Assembly: GCA_934316925.1 (NCBI GenBank)
Contig: CAKREC010000004.1
Coordinates: 1-64,000 of the forward strand
Length of the DNA: 64,000 bases
Source of the DNA: an uncultured Eubacterium sp.
Lineage (GTDB): Bacteria; Bacillota; Clostridia; Lachnospirales; Lachnospiraceae
Direction of reading: 5' to 3'
In this document: one piece after another, positions 48,801 to 57,112 of the stretch
Layout: each line of letters opens with the position of its first letter
Numbering within the stretch: the first letter of the stretch is position 1
Position numbers and translations under genes: made by a program
The notes under the pieces: generated by a model
Told to the model about the DNA's origin: nothing
The model's database searches: none
The model's input: the letters and a program-made list of their open reading frames with translations, nothing else

Positions 48801-50500
48801 TTGTCGTATCGTTTTGCTCCGAAGCGGAAGATTATGACGGAGATTCGATCATTGTGCCAAAAGATACACATATCAATGGAATTAATCCATTGAACTGGAA
48901 GACAGATTCCACGGCAGCGGACAAATCTCTCAATGAGGGCGCCTGCTTTGTAAACCGCGATGGAAGTATCAAAAAAGAGACGAAGAATCTGTGTGGTGCG
49001 TATCTGGATGAGACAAGAGGAACCTTGAAAGTGACAGGAGTTACGGCATCGGATTATCCGCCGGCGACGGATTTTCTTGAGGAAGGAAACTTTCATGATT
49101 ACGATTATCAATTTTTCTATCGTAATTTGCAGCACAATGTGCTGACCCGCATTTTCAAGGCAAGAGGGGAAGAAATTCCGGAAGAGGAAAAGATTTCCTA
49201 TGCCGATGGTGTTACAAAGGCGATGGCAAAACCGGAATTCTGGACCAATCTCAGTGAACAGTCGAATGAGGTTCTGCTTGACCAAAAGAGCATTGCAGAT
49301 AAAAATCAGGAGATTCTGGAAACATCCGGAACCGGCATGTATGATCTTGAAAATATGGCGGAAACCTACGATGGAGCTGCCTTGCAGAAAAGTCTGGCAA
49401 AATCGATCGACAGTGATGCCAATCGCAGCAATTATTATGCCAATGGAGAAGCCGTTGACAAGCAGACCTATTTTGAAGAGATAAAAAACAACATTTTAAA
49501 TAATACGTCGGCAACGGAACAGGATACGGTCAAATATGCGGTCGGTACAAAACGAACCGAGGTAAAATGGTGTCCGACGGCGGATTATATTGGATATTCG
49601 GCGACCGATACGGACAATGAAGGTGTGAACTCAGCGATCAATATCAATGAGCCAATGGTTTTAAAGGCGCAGACTGCCGATGGAAAATTTTACTGGGGTT
49701 ATACCGCCAACTGTACCGGATGGGTGGCAGCAGAAGATGTTGCGATCTGTCAGTCAAAAGAGGAATGGCTGGATGCCTGGCAGGTAGATGGAACGAAGAC
49801 GAATTTCCTTGTAGTTACAACGGATAAGATCGTGACAGAGACCTCCTTTTACAATCCGGAGATTTCTGCAAAGACGCTGACGCTCGGCACACGGTTAAAA
49901 CTTGCCCAAAAGGATAAAGTTGCCAGCACGATCGACGGCAGAGGGGACTGGCACAATTATGTTGTATATCTGCCAACCAGAACGGCAGACGGACAGTATG
50001 AGAAAAAACTTGCTCTGATCTCGGAACATAATAAAGTAAATGTCGGATATCTGCCATTTACCGAGAAAAATATTCTGGAACTTGCGTATGAGTGCCTTGG
50101 AAATCGATACGGCTGGGGCGGTTCTTTGGACGCTCTGGATTGTTCCTTGTATGTGTGCCGGATCTACAGTTGTTTTGGACTGTCACTGCCACGAAATACA
50201 ACCTGGCAGCAGAAGATCCCGGGATGTACCGATATTTCAACAAAAACAGAGGAAGAAAAGACCGCGCTGATCGAGAAAGCACATCTTGGAAGTGTCCTGT
50301 ATTTTCAGGGACATGAAATGATCTATCTTGGAAGTTATCAGGGAAGAATTTATGTGATCAGTGCATTGGGAAGTTTGGTTGATGTAGGAGATACCGCCAA
50401 ACGAAATGTGTTCAGTGTGGCGATCAATACGCTGGATGCCAAACGGGCCAATGGTAAAACCTGGCTGGCATGCCTGACAGGGATCAACACATTGGAGTAA
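45818..50500 (+). CDS. secreted fusion: Ig-like, M4 (thermolysin-like) peptidase, DUF3089-like hydrolase, SH3 and NlpC/P60
   Basis: 1560 residues. A signal peptide (to about 28) is followed by a lysine-rich Big_2 domain (about 32-105), a Pro/Thr linker and an FTP/PepSY-type propeptide (about 165-350). The M4 peptidase has HEYGH (522-526), the third ligand Glu547 in ESYAD and a thermolysin-like His622 (SGVHTNS). Residues about 820-1120 look like DUF3089, an alpha/beta-hydrolase with Ser940 in GFSQGS. A linker and a bacterial SH3-like region (about 1240-1400) lead to an NlpC/P60 domain with Cys1442 (LDCSLYVCR) and His1499 (GHEMIYLG). One polypeptide thus appears to carry a protease, an esterase-like domain and a peptidoglycan peptidase. 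ATG 45818 follows AAAGGGG. The reading frame is open throughout. Confidence 0.85.
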   Translation: MNKKQAISMIMVLALLLGQVTMASPDAMAKSKKIRLNKKTATITVGKTVKLKLRNTKKKAVWKSSNKKIATVSKKGIVKAKKAGKVTITAKVNKKKYTCRVTVKKKQNKTKSQTAAPKTTQVPQIGQVAKGTATPRPTLSPEPTQPATETPKPTIVPTPDVKEVTIEQITEWNKDNEAFDVVRHEDGKVSFISGQVYNKPVTSEKEAYQAVAALKGVEKSEDIDVSFLQKDTDSNGDIYYRFNQIVSGYLLPNCGVVLATDAKGNTISYSSSLYSDVKGLEVPKMIEADAAVEAVKAIDPDFIKDNLTEPYIENADDADGARLVWAVIGKNPAYLEDENEYPYLKYAIDAYTGQYLFSTGIPYVGNLTTEEAMGNSNVFRSVKTQEMEFTDASGETVKLPVAKYDDTHYFVVDTKRKIMTYDYIDDEDGVLHRYLKLFEKPEELSPNFVSAIHNIMKIYDYYGEMGYKSTDGKGRNSISLYLGYRSNGEEIDNAAFFTSIGNESRFVFADYKSEAILDTAAHEYGHAIQANFAKGMEYSGISGAIMESYADIVGNLLEMNVLDDSQCDKDKWSIGESGPSREGACRIMGDPHAVDQPEYVGDMFWVSNRYLSSLWNDNSGVHTNSAVLNYICYSLFKNKKQNFKYADYLKIWFNTAYVTMNTTDYKDYQAYVKYSMRRSRNSNDLNAVDEVFNEANISKTNETEWDYDRKEGCEYIQLDASECKENEFLAANVQWTDADGKAHVVYASSQGDNLIAMVPVNTDYTILYGLISKEDPELDYMAEQRNVTVKESTVTDMFKRDEVMPSYRYDAAWAYRPSAREMDEETYADVFFLNPTAVQGSKTELNMDVYDVDVRQEFLSAVDREKEIYNKTIQTEEDQGGTYTHFYAPYYRQQTEEGVQQTGATKEKCKTVALNDVKRAFQKFMDLHKSGTPIILAGFSQGSELIKELLTIYQDDKDFMDDYVASYALGWNFSDEFLQENPDIKMAQAEDDLGVVVSFCSEAEDYDGDSIIVPKDTHINGINPLNWKTDSTAADKSLNEGACFVNRDGSIKKETKNLCGAYLDETRGTLKVTGVTASDYPPATDFLEEGNFHDYDYQFFYRNLQHNVLTRIFKARGEEIPEEEKISYADGVTKAMAKPEFWTNLSEQSNEVLLDQKSIADKNQEILETSGTGMYDLENMAETYDGAALQKSLAKSIDSDANRSNYYANGEAVDKQTYFEEIKNNILNNTSATEQDTVKYAVGTKRTEVKWCPTADYIGYSATDTDNEGVNSAININEPMVLKAQTADGKFYWGYTANCTGWVAAEDVAICQSKEEWLDAWQVDGTKTNFLVVTTDKIVTETSFYNPEISAKTLTLGTRLKLAQKDKVASTIDGRGDWHNYVVYLPTRTADGQYEKKLALISEHNKVNVGYLPFTEKNILELAYECLGNRYGWGGSLDALDCSLYVCRIYSCFGLSLPRNTTWQQKIPGCTDISTKTEEEKTALIEKAHLGSVLYFQGHEMIYLGSYQGRIYVISALGSLVDVGDTAKRNVFSVAINTLDAKRANGKTWLACLTGINTLE

Positions 50501-50564
50501 CCGACAGAGAAGCAGATCATAATGGAAGAATCGCAGTTTCGCAAGATTTCGCAGGAGGAAAATG

Positions 50565-50840
50565 ATGGCATCAGAACGAAGCAAAGAAGTGTACCAGGCA
50601 TTGATCGAAAAAGGATTTCCGGAAGAATTGTGCCACGAGATCGCGTATAAGTATATGAATACCGATTACACGGCGACACGGATGCTGGGGTATTTGTACC
50701 GGATCACGGATCCTAGTGTGGAAATGGTAGTAGATGAAATGCTTGCGATCCTGGACGACCGCGAGCGTTTCCGCAAGAAACATGAGATGGAAGAGGCACA
50801 GTCGGCGATCAACCGCCTTTATGATGAAGGACTAGAATAA
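50565..50840 (+). CDS. small helical protein, partner of the FliB-like gene
   Basis: 91 residues, all-helical, acidic and arginine-rich (SKEVYQALIEKGFPEELCHE; VEMVVDEMLAILDDRERFRK), without membrane segment. AGGAGG is 6 nt before ATG 50565; an ATG at 50562 is too close. It ends 1 nt before the FliB-like start, so the two are one unit. No named family comes to mind. Confidence 0.7.
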   Translation: MASERSKEVYQALIEKGFPEELCHEIAYKYMNTDYTATRMLGYLYRITDPSVEMVVDEMLAILDDRERFRKKHEMEEAQSAINRLYDEGLE

Positions 50841-50841
50841 A

Positions 50842-51957
50842 ATGAAACTATATCAACCGGATTACTATGAAAAATTTCAATGTACAGCTGCGGACTGTCC
50901 GATGACTTGCTGCATGCAGTGGCGCATTGCCGTAGACGACGAGACATTTATGCGTTGGGACGAGGAATGGAAAAAGAAAGTCAGAGAAGTGGAAGAGGGA
51001 CGTATCATTGAGCTGCAGCAAGACGGAATGTGTCCATTCCTGAATGAAGAAAAACTGTGCAAGATTGTACTTCGAGATGGAGAAGGGGCAATTTCCCATA
51101 CCTGTCATACATTTCCGAGGGAGGAACATGAGTATCCGGGCAGAATCGAGCGGGGACTGACGCCTGGCTGCCCGGCGGTTCTGGATCTTCTGTGGGAAAA
51201 CGATCATTTTCAGATTCAGGAAAAGGAAGAAGAACAGGAGACGCTTGCCGAGGAAATCTACGAGATAAATCCGGTGTTATTTGAAATCAGGGACTGGTTT
51301 TTCAGCATTATAAACCAATCGGATCTCAAGCTGAACACGGCGATGGAGATCTGCTTTCTGATCGCGCTGGATCTGGATGAATGGGAGCAAAAGGGCATGC
51401 TGGAAGAAGAATTCCCGCATTATAAAAAAACGACAGACATCCGGGCAATCCAGAACGCGATTGGAGAGGACCGGCAAATGACGCCCGAACGGCAGGAAGA
51501 GTATCGTCTGTTATTTCTGGATATTTCGGAAATATATCGCAAACAGAACATTTACGCGGATTTTTTGATTCCGCTTGCGGATGTGTCAAAGACACCGGAA
51601 TGCCAAGATCTCGAACGATGGAATGCGTATCAACAGGAAATGGAACAATGGCAGAAACCGATGCGGGCTCTTTTTGCCGAAGAGATATCCTCCGCCCTGA
51701 TCACGCCGGGAACCGGGCAGGTGCTGGACATGCTCGTAAAACTGGAATGGATGGCACTGGAATATGCGGTGCTCCAGCAGGCACTATTTTTGCAGTATCT
51801 GAATGGAACCGGAGAGATCACGTACGAAAAACTGCGGGAAAGCGTGTGCGTTATATTCCGCATGATGGGATATGCGGATGACGACATCTGGGAATATATG
51901 GAAAATTGCTTTGACAGCGTGGTGTGGCCGTGGGAATATTATTCGCTGCTGGTGTGA
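50842..51957 (+). CDS. FliB-like lysine-N-methylase
   Basis: 371 residues. The cysteine-rich N-terminus (FQCTAADCPMTCCMQWRIAV, then CPFL, CKIV, TCHTFPRE and PGCP) is the pattern of the flagellin lysine-N-methylase family, whose clustered Cys probably bind an iron-sulfur centre or metal. The rest is helical and less conserved. No flagellin or flagellar gene is in the window, although a chemotaxis receptor is at 13602, so the target may lie elsewhere or be another protein. Confidence 0.82.
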   Translation: MKLYQPDYYEKFQCTAADCPMTCCMQWRIAVDDETFMRWDEEWKKKVREVEEGRIIELQQDGMCPFLNEEKLCKIVLRDGEGAISHTCHTFPREEHEYPGRIERGLTPGCPAVLDLLWENDHFQIQEKEEEQETLAEEIYEINPVLFEIRDWFFSIINQSDLKLNTAMEICFLIALDLDEWEQKGMLEEEFPHYKKTTDIRAIQNAIGEDRQMTPERQEEYRLLFLDISEIYRKQNIYADFLIPLADVSKTPECQDLERWNAYQQEMEQWQKPMRALFAEEISSALITPGTGQVLDMLVKLEWMALEYAVLQQALFLQYLNGTGEITYEKLRESVCVIFRMMGYADDDIWEYMENCFDSVVWPWEYYSLLV

Positions 51958-51962
51958 GGGGA

Positions 51963-52003
51963 TTGGAAAAAAACTAATGTTTGCGGTATAATGAACTATA
52001 GTT
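51963..52003 (+). promoter_or_regulatory. promoter with palindrome before the NACHT gene
   Basis: TTGGAA (51963-51968), 18 nt, TATAAT (51987-51992), followed at once by the perfect palindrome AACTATAGTT (51994-52003) around the expected start site. The leader to 52082 is about 80 nt. Confidence 0.6.
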
Positions 52004-52081
52004 ATATCGTGTTTTGATAGATATATCGGGAATACATATTTTGAGGCTATTCCATGTGTGGGAAAGGAATGAGATGGGGTT

Positions 52082-54319
52082 ATGAATTTTATTGAGTTAT
52101 ATGATAAAAATAAGGGCAATTATATTATAGAGGCGGGAGAAGGATATGGAAAAACGACAGTACTAAAGACAATGTATAATAGATACCGGGAGCGACTGCA
52201 ATGTGGAGAAGATAACGTCATCCCTATATTTATACGATTAGCAGACGTGAATCTTGAGGATGATGACTTTGTTCAAGCAGGTATAATTGCACGGAGTATT
52301 ATAAAAAAATACTATGATATTAATGCTGATGGAGTTAAACCGGATAAAATTCGAAGCATGATTCGTAAGGACAGTGAGCATAGATATTTAATATTGTTAG
52401 ATGGTTTGAATGAATTATATAATAACCGCCGAATAAGCGAAATGAACGTGATTCAGCATTTTACAAACGAACTCATGGGCACGGTTGACGGAGTCAGATT
52501 TATGGATTGTCCGAACTTGGATATTGTTATTACAACAAGGAAAATATTGAAAAGTCAATTGAGATGTGTTTTAGAAGAGTTTAAACAAGAGACGGATTAC
52601 AGAAATTTCAAGGTGGTACATTTTGCAAAATTAACGGTAGACTTAAATGAGAATGAAAAGTTGCGAGAACTTTTGCAAGTTCCAATGTTGAGAGCTGTTT
52701 ATGAGGAAATTAAAGAAAATGAACAAGCTGCAGAGAGATTTCAGGAGATTGAGACAAAATTTGATTTATTGGAATGTTATTATGATCATGAAATGATTCA
52801 AAACAGAACTTTGAAGTTGTGTAACCCAAGAGATATGCTGGTTGAAAATGTATTGAATAGTGGCATTCTGCCTATTTTGGCACTGTATGTTGAGGGAGCT
52901 ATGTTGCATAGTATCGTAGATGGAGGAGAAGTGTATAGGCGCTTATGTGATAATAGTGATGGGAATGCTATGGAACGATTACTGCAAGAGATTTATATTG
53001 ACCTTGGACTAGAGGAAAATAAAATTCGGGAAGAAATCAATAGGACAATAAGGGCACTTAATATGCTTCAAATACTTGATGATAAACTTCAATTTAGACA
53101 TGATATGATTAGAGAATATTGGGCAGCTAAGGGCTTTCGTTGGTGCATTGAAAGAACTACAGGGGAGGATAAGCACAGTGAAAAACTGGTGCAGTTTTTA
53201 GAAGATCTTTGCGAATTCACATATAGAGGCGAGAGCTATGACCCACAGCGTCAAACGATGCACTTTTCAATGTTGGAATCCTTAATATCTATGTATCGAG
53301 GAAATTTATTTGATAAGAGCCTTACAGACAATGTGAAATTGATTATTGGCAAAAACTATAAAAAATTGATTTTTATGTTGGTATTTCAGTACACTTCTAT
53401 ATTAGATGATGAAAATAACAGACAGGCAGCTGCAGAGTATGCATGGAAATTGTATGACTATATAGAACAGGATTCGGATGTATTGCCCGAAGATGTGTAT
53501 GAAAAGGCAAATATTTTGAATTCAATCGGCTATTGTGCAAATAATTATATTATCTGGCGTGATGCTTCAAAATTTATCAATTGCACACAAGTGGATAGGA
53601 GAAAAGAAGAGGAAAAACAGAAAAATGGTGAGATCATAATAAGTTTACATAAAGATGCCTTAAAATTAGCAAAGGAATGTAAGCTCGGAAGCCTTGAACG
53701 GGATAAAAGAAATAGATTCATTGGCAAGACGATGAACAACATTGGAGCGTGTTATTATGGGGCGTATTACAGAAATTATAAAAAGGCATTAAAATGGCAT
53801 GAAGAGGCAAAACGCTTTAGGCAAGAAAACAAAATTGATTTAACAGCAAGTTATAGATGTATTGCATCAGATTATTATCAAATGTTGGATTTTTCAAATG
53901 CATACAGAATATATACCGAGTACATAACCTATATTGCAGACAAACGATTCGATCATGTCCTAGATGTGTATACGGATGATACTTGTGTAAAAAAGTTAAA
54001 AAAAGATATTTCAATCGTTATAAATGCAATCGGCTGTGAATGTCATTTTTTACAATCTGAAAAAAACAATATCGAAAAAACAGAGGAAATATGCAAAAGT
54101 ATTCCATTTCAGCTTCAATTGTGCATTGAATGCTTAAATAGAGAAGCGAGGATGACTGCTGTTGACTTGTATAGAAAAATAGAGCGAAAAATAGATGGAG
54201 ATGAAGAATGTGGAGAAATTGGTATTCGCCAAATTCTTTCTTGCTTTGATGAGAATGAAAGAAACAAGCTAAATGAACTAATAGACGAGTTTGAAAAAAT
54301 GAAAAGTGAGAATTTATAA
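52082..54319 (+). CDS. NACHT-type STAND NTPase with C-terminal TPR-like repeats
   Basis: 745 residues. Walker A is GEGYGKTT (residues 19-26) and Walker B is YLILLDGLNELY with Asp107; the small residue after the Asp and the following acidic Glu fit the NACHT clade. VITTRK (near 147-152) is the sensor-1 type strand. A winged-helix-like region and FRHDMIREYWAAKGF (near 339) follow, then helical repeats (about 440-680) including TPR-like MNNIGACYYGAYYRNYKKAL. The P-loop is almost at the N-terminus, so there is no effector domain. STAND proteins switch on ATP when their repeats sense a ligand. GAGATGGGG precedes the ATG. First gene of the AT-rich island. Confidence 0.82.
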   Translation: MNFIELYDKNKGNYIIEAGEGYGKTTVLKTMYNRYRERLQCGEDNVIPIFIRLADVNLEDDDFVQAGIIARSIIKKYYDINADGVKPDKIRSMIRKDSEHRYLILLDGLNELYNNRRISEMNVIQHFTNELMGTVDGVRFMDCPNLDIVITTRKILKSQLRCVLEEFKQETDYRNFKVVHFAKLTVDLNENEKLRELLQVPMLRAVYEEIKENEQAAERFQEIETKFDLLECYYDHEMIQNRTLKLCNPRDMLVENVLNSGILPILALYVEGAMLHSIVDGGEVYRRLCDNSDGNAMERLLQEIYIDLGLEENKIREEINRTIRALNMLQILDDKLQFRHDMIREYWAAKGFRWCIERTTGEDKHSEKLVQFLEDLCEFTYRGESYDPQRQTMHFSMLESLISMYRGNLFDKSLTDNVKLIIGKNYKKLIFMLVFQYTSILDDENNRQAAAEYAWKLYDYIEQDSDVLPEDVYEKANILNSIGYCANNYIIWRDASKFINCTQVDRRKEEEKQKNGEIIISLHKDALKLAKECKLGSLERDKRNRFIGKTMNNIGACYYGAYYRNYKKALKWHEEAKRFRQENKIDLTASYRCIASDYYQMLDFSNAYRIYTEYITYIADKRFDHVLDVYTDDTCVKKLKKDISIVINAIGCECHFLQSEKNNIEKTEEICKSIPFQLQLCIECLNREARMTAVDLYRKIERKIDGDEECGEIGIRQILSCFDENERNKLNELIDEFEKMKSENL

Positions 54320-54336
54320 AATTGGGAGGTAATGCA

Positions 54337-55290
54337 ATGACAGAAATTATTAGAATTAAGTGCCCAGCTTCAGCTAAGAACAAACAAAATAGGATAGATG
54401 AATTGTTTCATGAAATAGATAGATGGGTATCATCAGAGGAATTGACAGAATTGGTTTTTTTGTTTGGCGGAAGGGTGGATCCGTCTCTTCCTTTAAATGA
54501 GAAGATACAATACCTTAATAATTTTGCAAATGTGTGGGATTATAGAAATGGAAAAGAGCGCTGGGATGTTTATGACAATTCATTTGCAAAAACAAACGAG
54601 AATAAGATTATGCCTTTAATAGAAAAACTTGGATTACGTGGAATTACTGAGCCTTGTGAAGAGCCAGACTATATTTTGCCTTTAGGCGGAGCCAGACTTT
54701 CAAATCTTTATCGTTGTCAATATGCAGCAGAGATTTACGCTAAATACAATAAAGAAAATATTAAAGTTGTGGCGTTGAGCGGCAAAAGGGTAATAAACCC
54801 AGAGGTTGAGGGAAAATCTATTGAGCAGTATGCACCTGGGGCAAAAACAGAATTTGATGCCATCAATAAGGGGTTGGAGCAGGCTTTTAATTTGGGAGAG
54901 GGCAATTTTGAAGAAGACAGTTACAATAATACAAATCCCAATTTATGTTGGGCAATTAGAAAGTATAAGGATGCAAGAAAGATATATTCAATTGCAGCAG
55001 CCTCACCGAACCCTGCAAGAAGAGCAAATTCTATGGATACGTTTGAATTTTTTATGAAAAAATTTAATATTAATGAGGGAGACAAATTGTTGTTGGTAAC
55101 TTCTACAATTTATGTTCCCTTTCAATATTTGAAGTTTATGCAGCTTGCACTTGAGAATAATTTGTATATTGATTGTGTTGGGGTACCAGACAAAAAAACG
55201 GATAGACAATTCTCTAATACATCAAATTATTTGCAAGAGACAAAGGCAGCAATTAATGCAATACATACGTTGGCGGAGCTATACTTGTAA
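54337..55290 (+). CDS. YdcF/DUF218-like Rossmann-fold protein (tentative)
   Basis: 317 residues, no signal peptide or membrane segment. After a helical N-terminus (1-105), DYILPLGGARLSNLYRCQYA (near 115-135), VVALSGKR (near 149) and later KLLLVTSTIYVPFQYLKFMQ (near 255-275) resemble the order of strands and loops in DUF218/YdcF proteins: a glycine loop, an SG motif, then VTS. Assignment is by pattern only. GGGAGG is 7 nt before ATG 54337; it starts 17 nt after the NACHT gene, so the two are one unit. Confidence 0.7.
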   Translation: MTEIIRIKCPASAKNKQNRIDELFHEIDRWVSSEELTELVFLFGGRVDPSLPLNEKIQYLNNFANVWDYRNGKERWDVYDNSFAKTNENKIMPLIEKLGLRGITEPCEEPDYILPLGGARLSNLYRCQYAAEIYAKYNKENIKVVALSGKRVINPEVEGKSIEQYAPGAKTEFDAINKGLEQAFNLGEGNFEEDSYNNTNPNLCWAIRKYKDARKIYSIAAASPNPARRANSMDTFEFFMKKFNINEGDKLLLVTSTIYVPFQYLKFMQLALENNLYIDCVGVPDKKTDRQFSNTSNYLQETKAAINAIHTLAELYL

Positions 55291-55351
55291 ACATCATCAG
55301 TAAGGACATGTATGAAAAACAGGGTTGAACAACAAAGGAGAGAGGTAATAT

Positions 55352-57112
55352 ATGGCTACAAAAAAAGACTTTTTGGAAAATCTAAACAAATATGTGGATA
55401 TTGAGCAGTTTGAAAAATTGACAAACGATGAGTATAGGGAGAAATATGACGTCCTCAAAGATTTTTTTGATACAAATAATTTGTATCGAAGACTTGGTTT
55501 GAAAACGAATAATCAGGGACAAACCGTTATCAGGTTAAAAGGGGAAATTGGTACAATAAGAACTTGGATTAGACAATATATAAGAAATCAACAGAATGAC
55601 CTGAATACGTGTCTGGAAATTCCTTTAGATTACATAACAAAGCAGGGAATGGTTGTTTTTTTATATTTCCTTTTTTGTGATAATGATATGCTGAGAGAGG
55701 ATGTTGATTATCAGGAGTTCTATGAGTTCTTAGCGGAGACTTTTTATGCTGATACGAATCCCGGAGAGTTGTATGATCCAAGCAGAATGTCAGAATTCTG
55801 GAAAGAGAAAACGCTCATCATGTTTTTTGTTCTGAAGTGGAGAAAAAAATCAACAGATTTGTGCAGGTATTTATCTGAGTATGAAACTGCCAGAGGTGAT
55901 TTAAGTGCGATTATAGAAGATGGTAATATGCAAATGACTGTAGGGGACTTTTTGGCGCGAGTAGATGAAATGTGCATGGCAGTTGATGCAAATCATCAGA
56001 ATGAAGAAGTAGTTTATTATACAAGAAATTCGGTTGAAATTGCGCAGAAGCATATTTTAAACATCAATCAATTGAATGGAGAAGAAATGCTTCCTATGCC
56101 AAACGAGAATGAAAATTTCATTGAATTCTGCAAGAATAATGAGCAATATAAAGGATTGATCCAGTATTCTTTAAATACCTATGCCAGAAGAAATTGGTAT
56201 TTGTATAGGATAATTCAACAAATTGTAAGAGTTCAATTAAAACAATTGCAACAGTATGATTTACTGGATGATGTACTCAAGGTTATATCGAGAAGAGGTA
56301 TTACAGCAAGACAAAGATTTGTTGAGGGTACATTTAGATTGTGGTTTTTTTCAGTTCCAATTTCTAACAAGAGAACTACATTAAAGGATGGTGAAACCAT
56401 TGAAGAGTACTTGCTAAATGAATGCTATATGAATTTTCATGATATTTATCTCTATTATGAGTTAGTATTTGATGATATAACTTACCATGCCTATGAGCGA
56501 GGTAAAGATGATGGAGATCAGTATGTTGCAGATATGTGCGCTGGTTTTGTTCCAAGATGTATTGCAAGAGGGTTGCAGGACGAGAAAATTATTCAGATTG
56601 CACAGGAAAATGATATGGATGTAAATGGGGAAGATATTAGGAGAATTAGGGATGAAATGCTTGCAAGAAATCAAAGAGTAATTGCTGATGACATAAACCC
56701 AAACGATAGGGGATACGCTCCAAGACCTGGGGAACTAGATCATGACAGTTCATTTTATAGTTTTCTGAAGGGGAAAAAGGTTGTATCCCGTGAATTATTA
56801 TTAACATTTGTACTGTATGCATTAATGTATTACAATAGCGAACAAGATGCCAACGTTTTGCAGGTTAGTGATTTGGATTATGTATATAACCACATTATCA
56901 TAAACTCAAGATTTGATCCTGACAAAGAGAAAGAAGATTCAATTTTTAATCAGACATTTAAGAAGGTTTTTAAATATCTCACTGAAAACATACAGGATAA
57001 TTACGCAGTAAAAAAAGACTGCATTGGATTTGAATTTACGAATATGGAAATTGCTTATTTAGAAAAAGGGAAAACACTGTTTAAAACAATCTTTGAAGGA
57101 GGGAATTTGTGA
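55352..57112 (+). CDS. unrecognised large helical protein
   Basis: 586 residues; I recognise no family. It is soluble, mostly helical, rich in Tyr/Phe and acidic residues, with hydrophobic but probably buried stretches (MVVFLYFLFCDND; LLLTFVLYALMYY). There is no P-loop, zinc motif or nuclease signature; the segment ARQRFVEGTFRLWFF (about 319-333) is the most motif-like. AAAGGAGAGAGG precedes the ATG. Its stop overlaps the kinase start (TGATG), so it is translated with the kinase and may be its substrate or the system's effector. Confidence 0.8.
   Translation: MATKKDFLENLNKYVDIEQFEKLTNDEYREKYDVLKDFFDTNNLYRRLGLKTNNQGQTVIRLKGEIGTIRTWIRQYIRNQQNDLNTCLEIPLDYITKQGMVVFLYFLFCDNDMLREDVDYQEFYEFLAETFYADTNPGELYDPSRMSEFWKEKTLIMFFVLKWRKKSTDLCRYLSEYETARGDLSAIIEDGNMQMTVGDFLARVDEMCMAVDANHQNEEVVYYTRNSVEIAQKHILNINQLNGEEMLPMPNENENFIEFCKNNEQYKGLIQYSLNTYARRNWYLYRIIQQIVRVQLKQLQQYDLLDDVLKVISRRGITARQRFVEGTFRLWFFSVPISNKRTTLKDGETIEEYLLNECYMNFHDIYLYYELVFDDITYHAYERGKDDGDQYVADMCAGFVPRCIARGLQDEKIIQIAQENDMDVNGEDIRRIRDEMLARNQRVIADDINPNDRGYAPRPGELDHDSSFYSFLKGKKVVSRELLLTFVLYALMYYNSEQDANVLQVSDLDYVYNHIIINSRFDPDKEKEDSIFNQTFKKVFKYLTENIQDNYAVKKDCIGFEFTNMEIAYLEKGKTLFKTIFEGGNL

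Noticed and set aside
48605..49285. 226-codon open frame antisense to the M4 fusion gene
   Set aside because: Lies within an uninterrupted sense frame with recognisable domains; no ribosome site.
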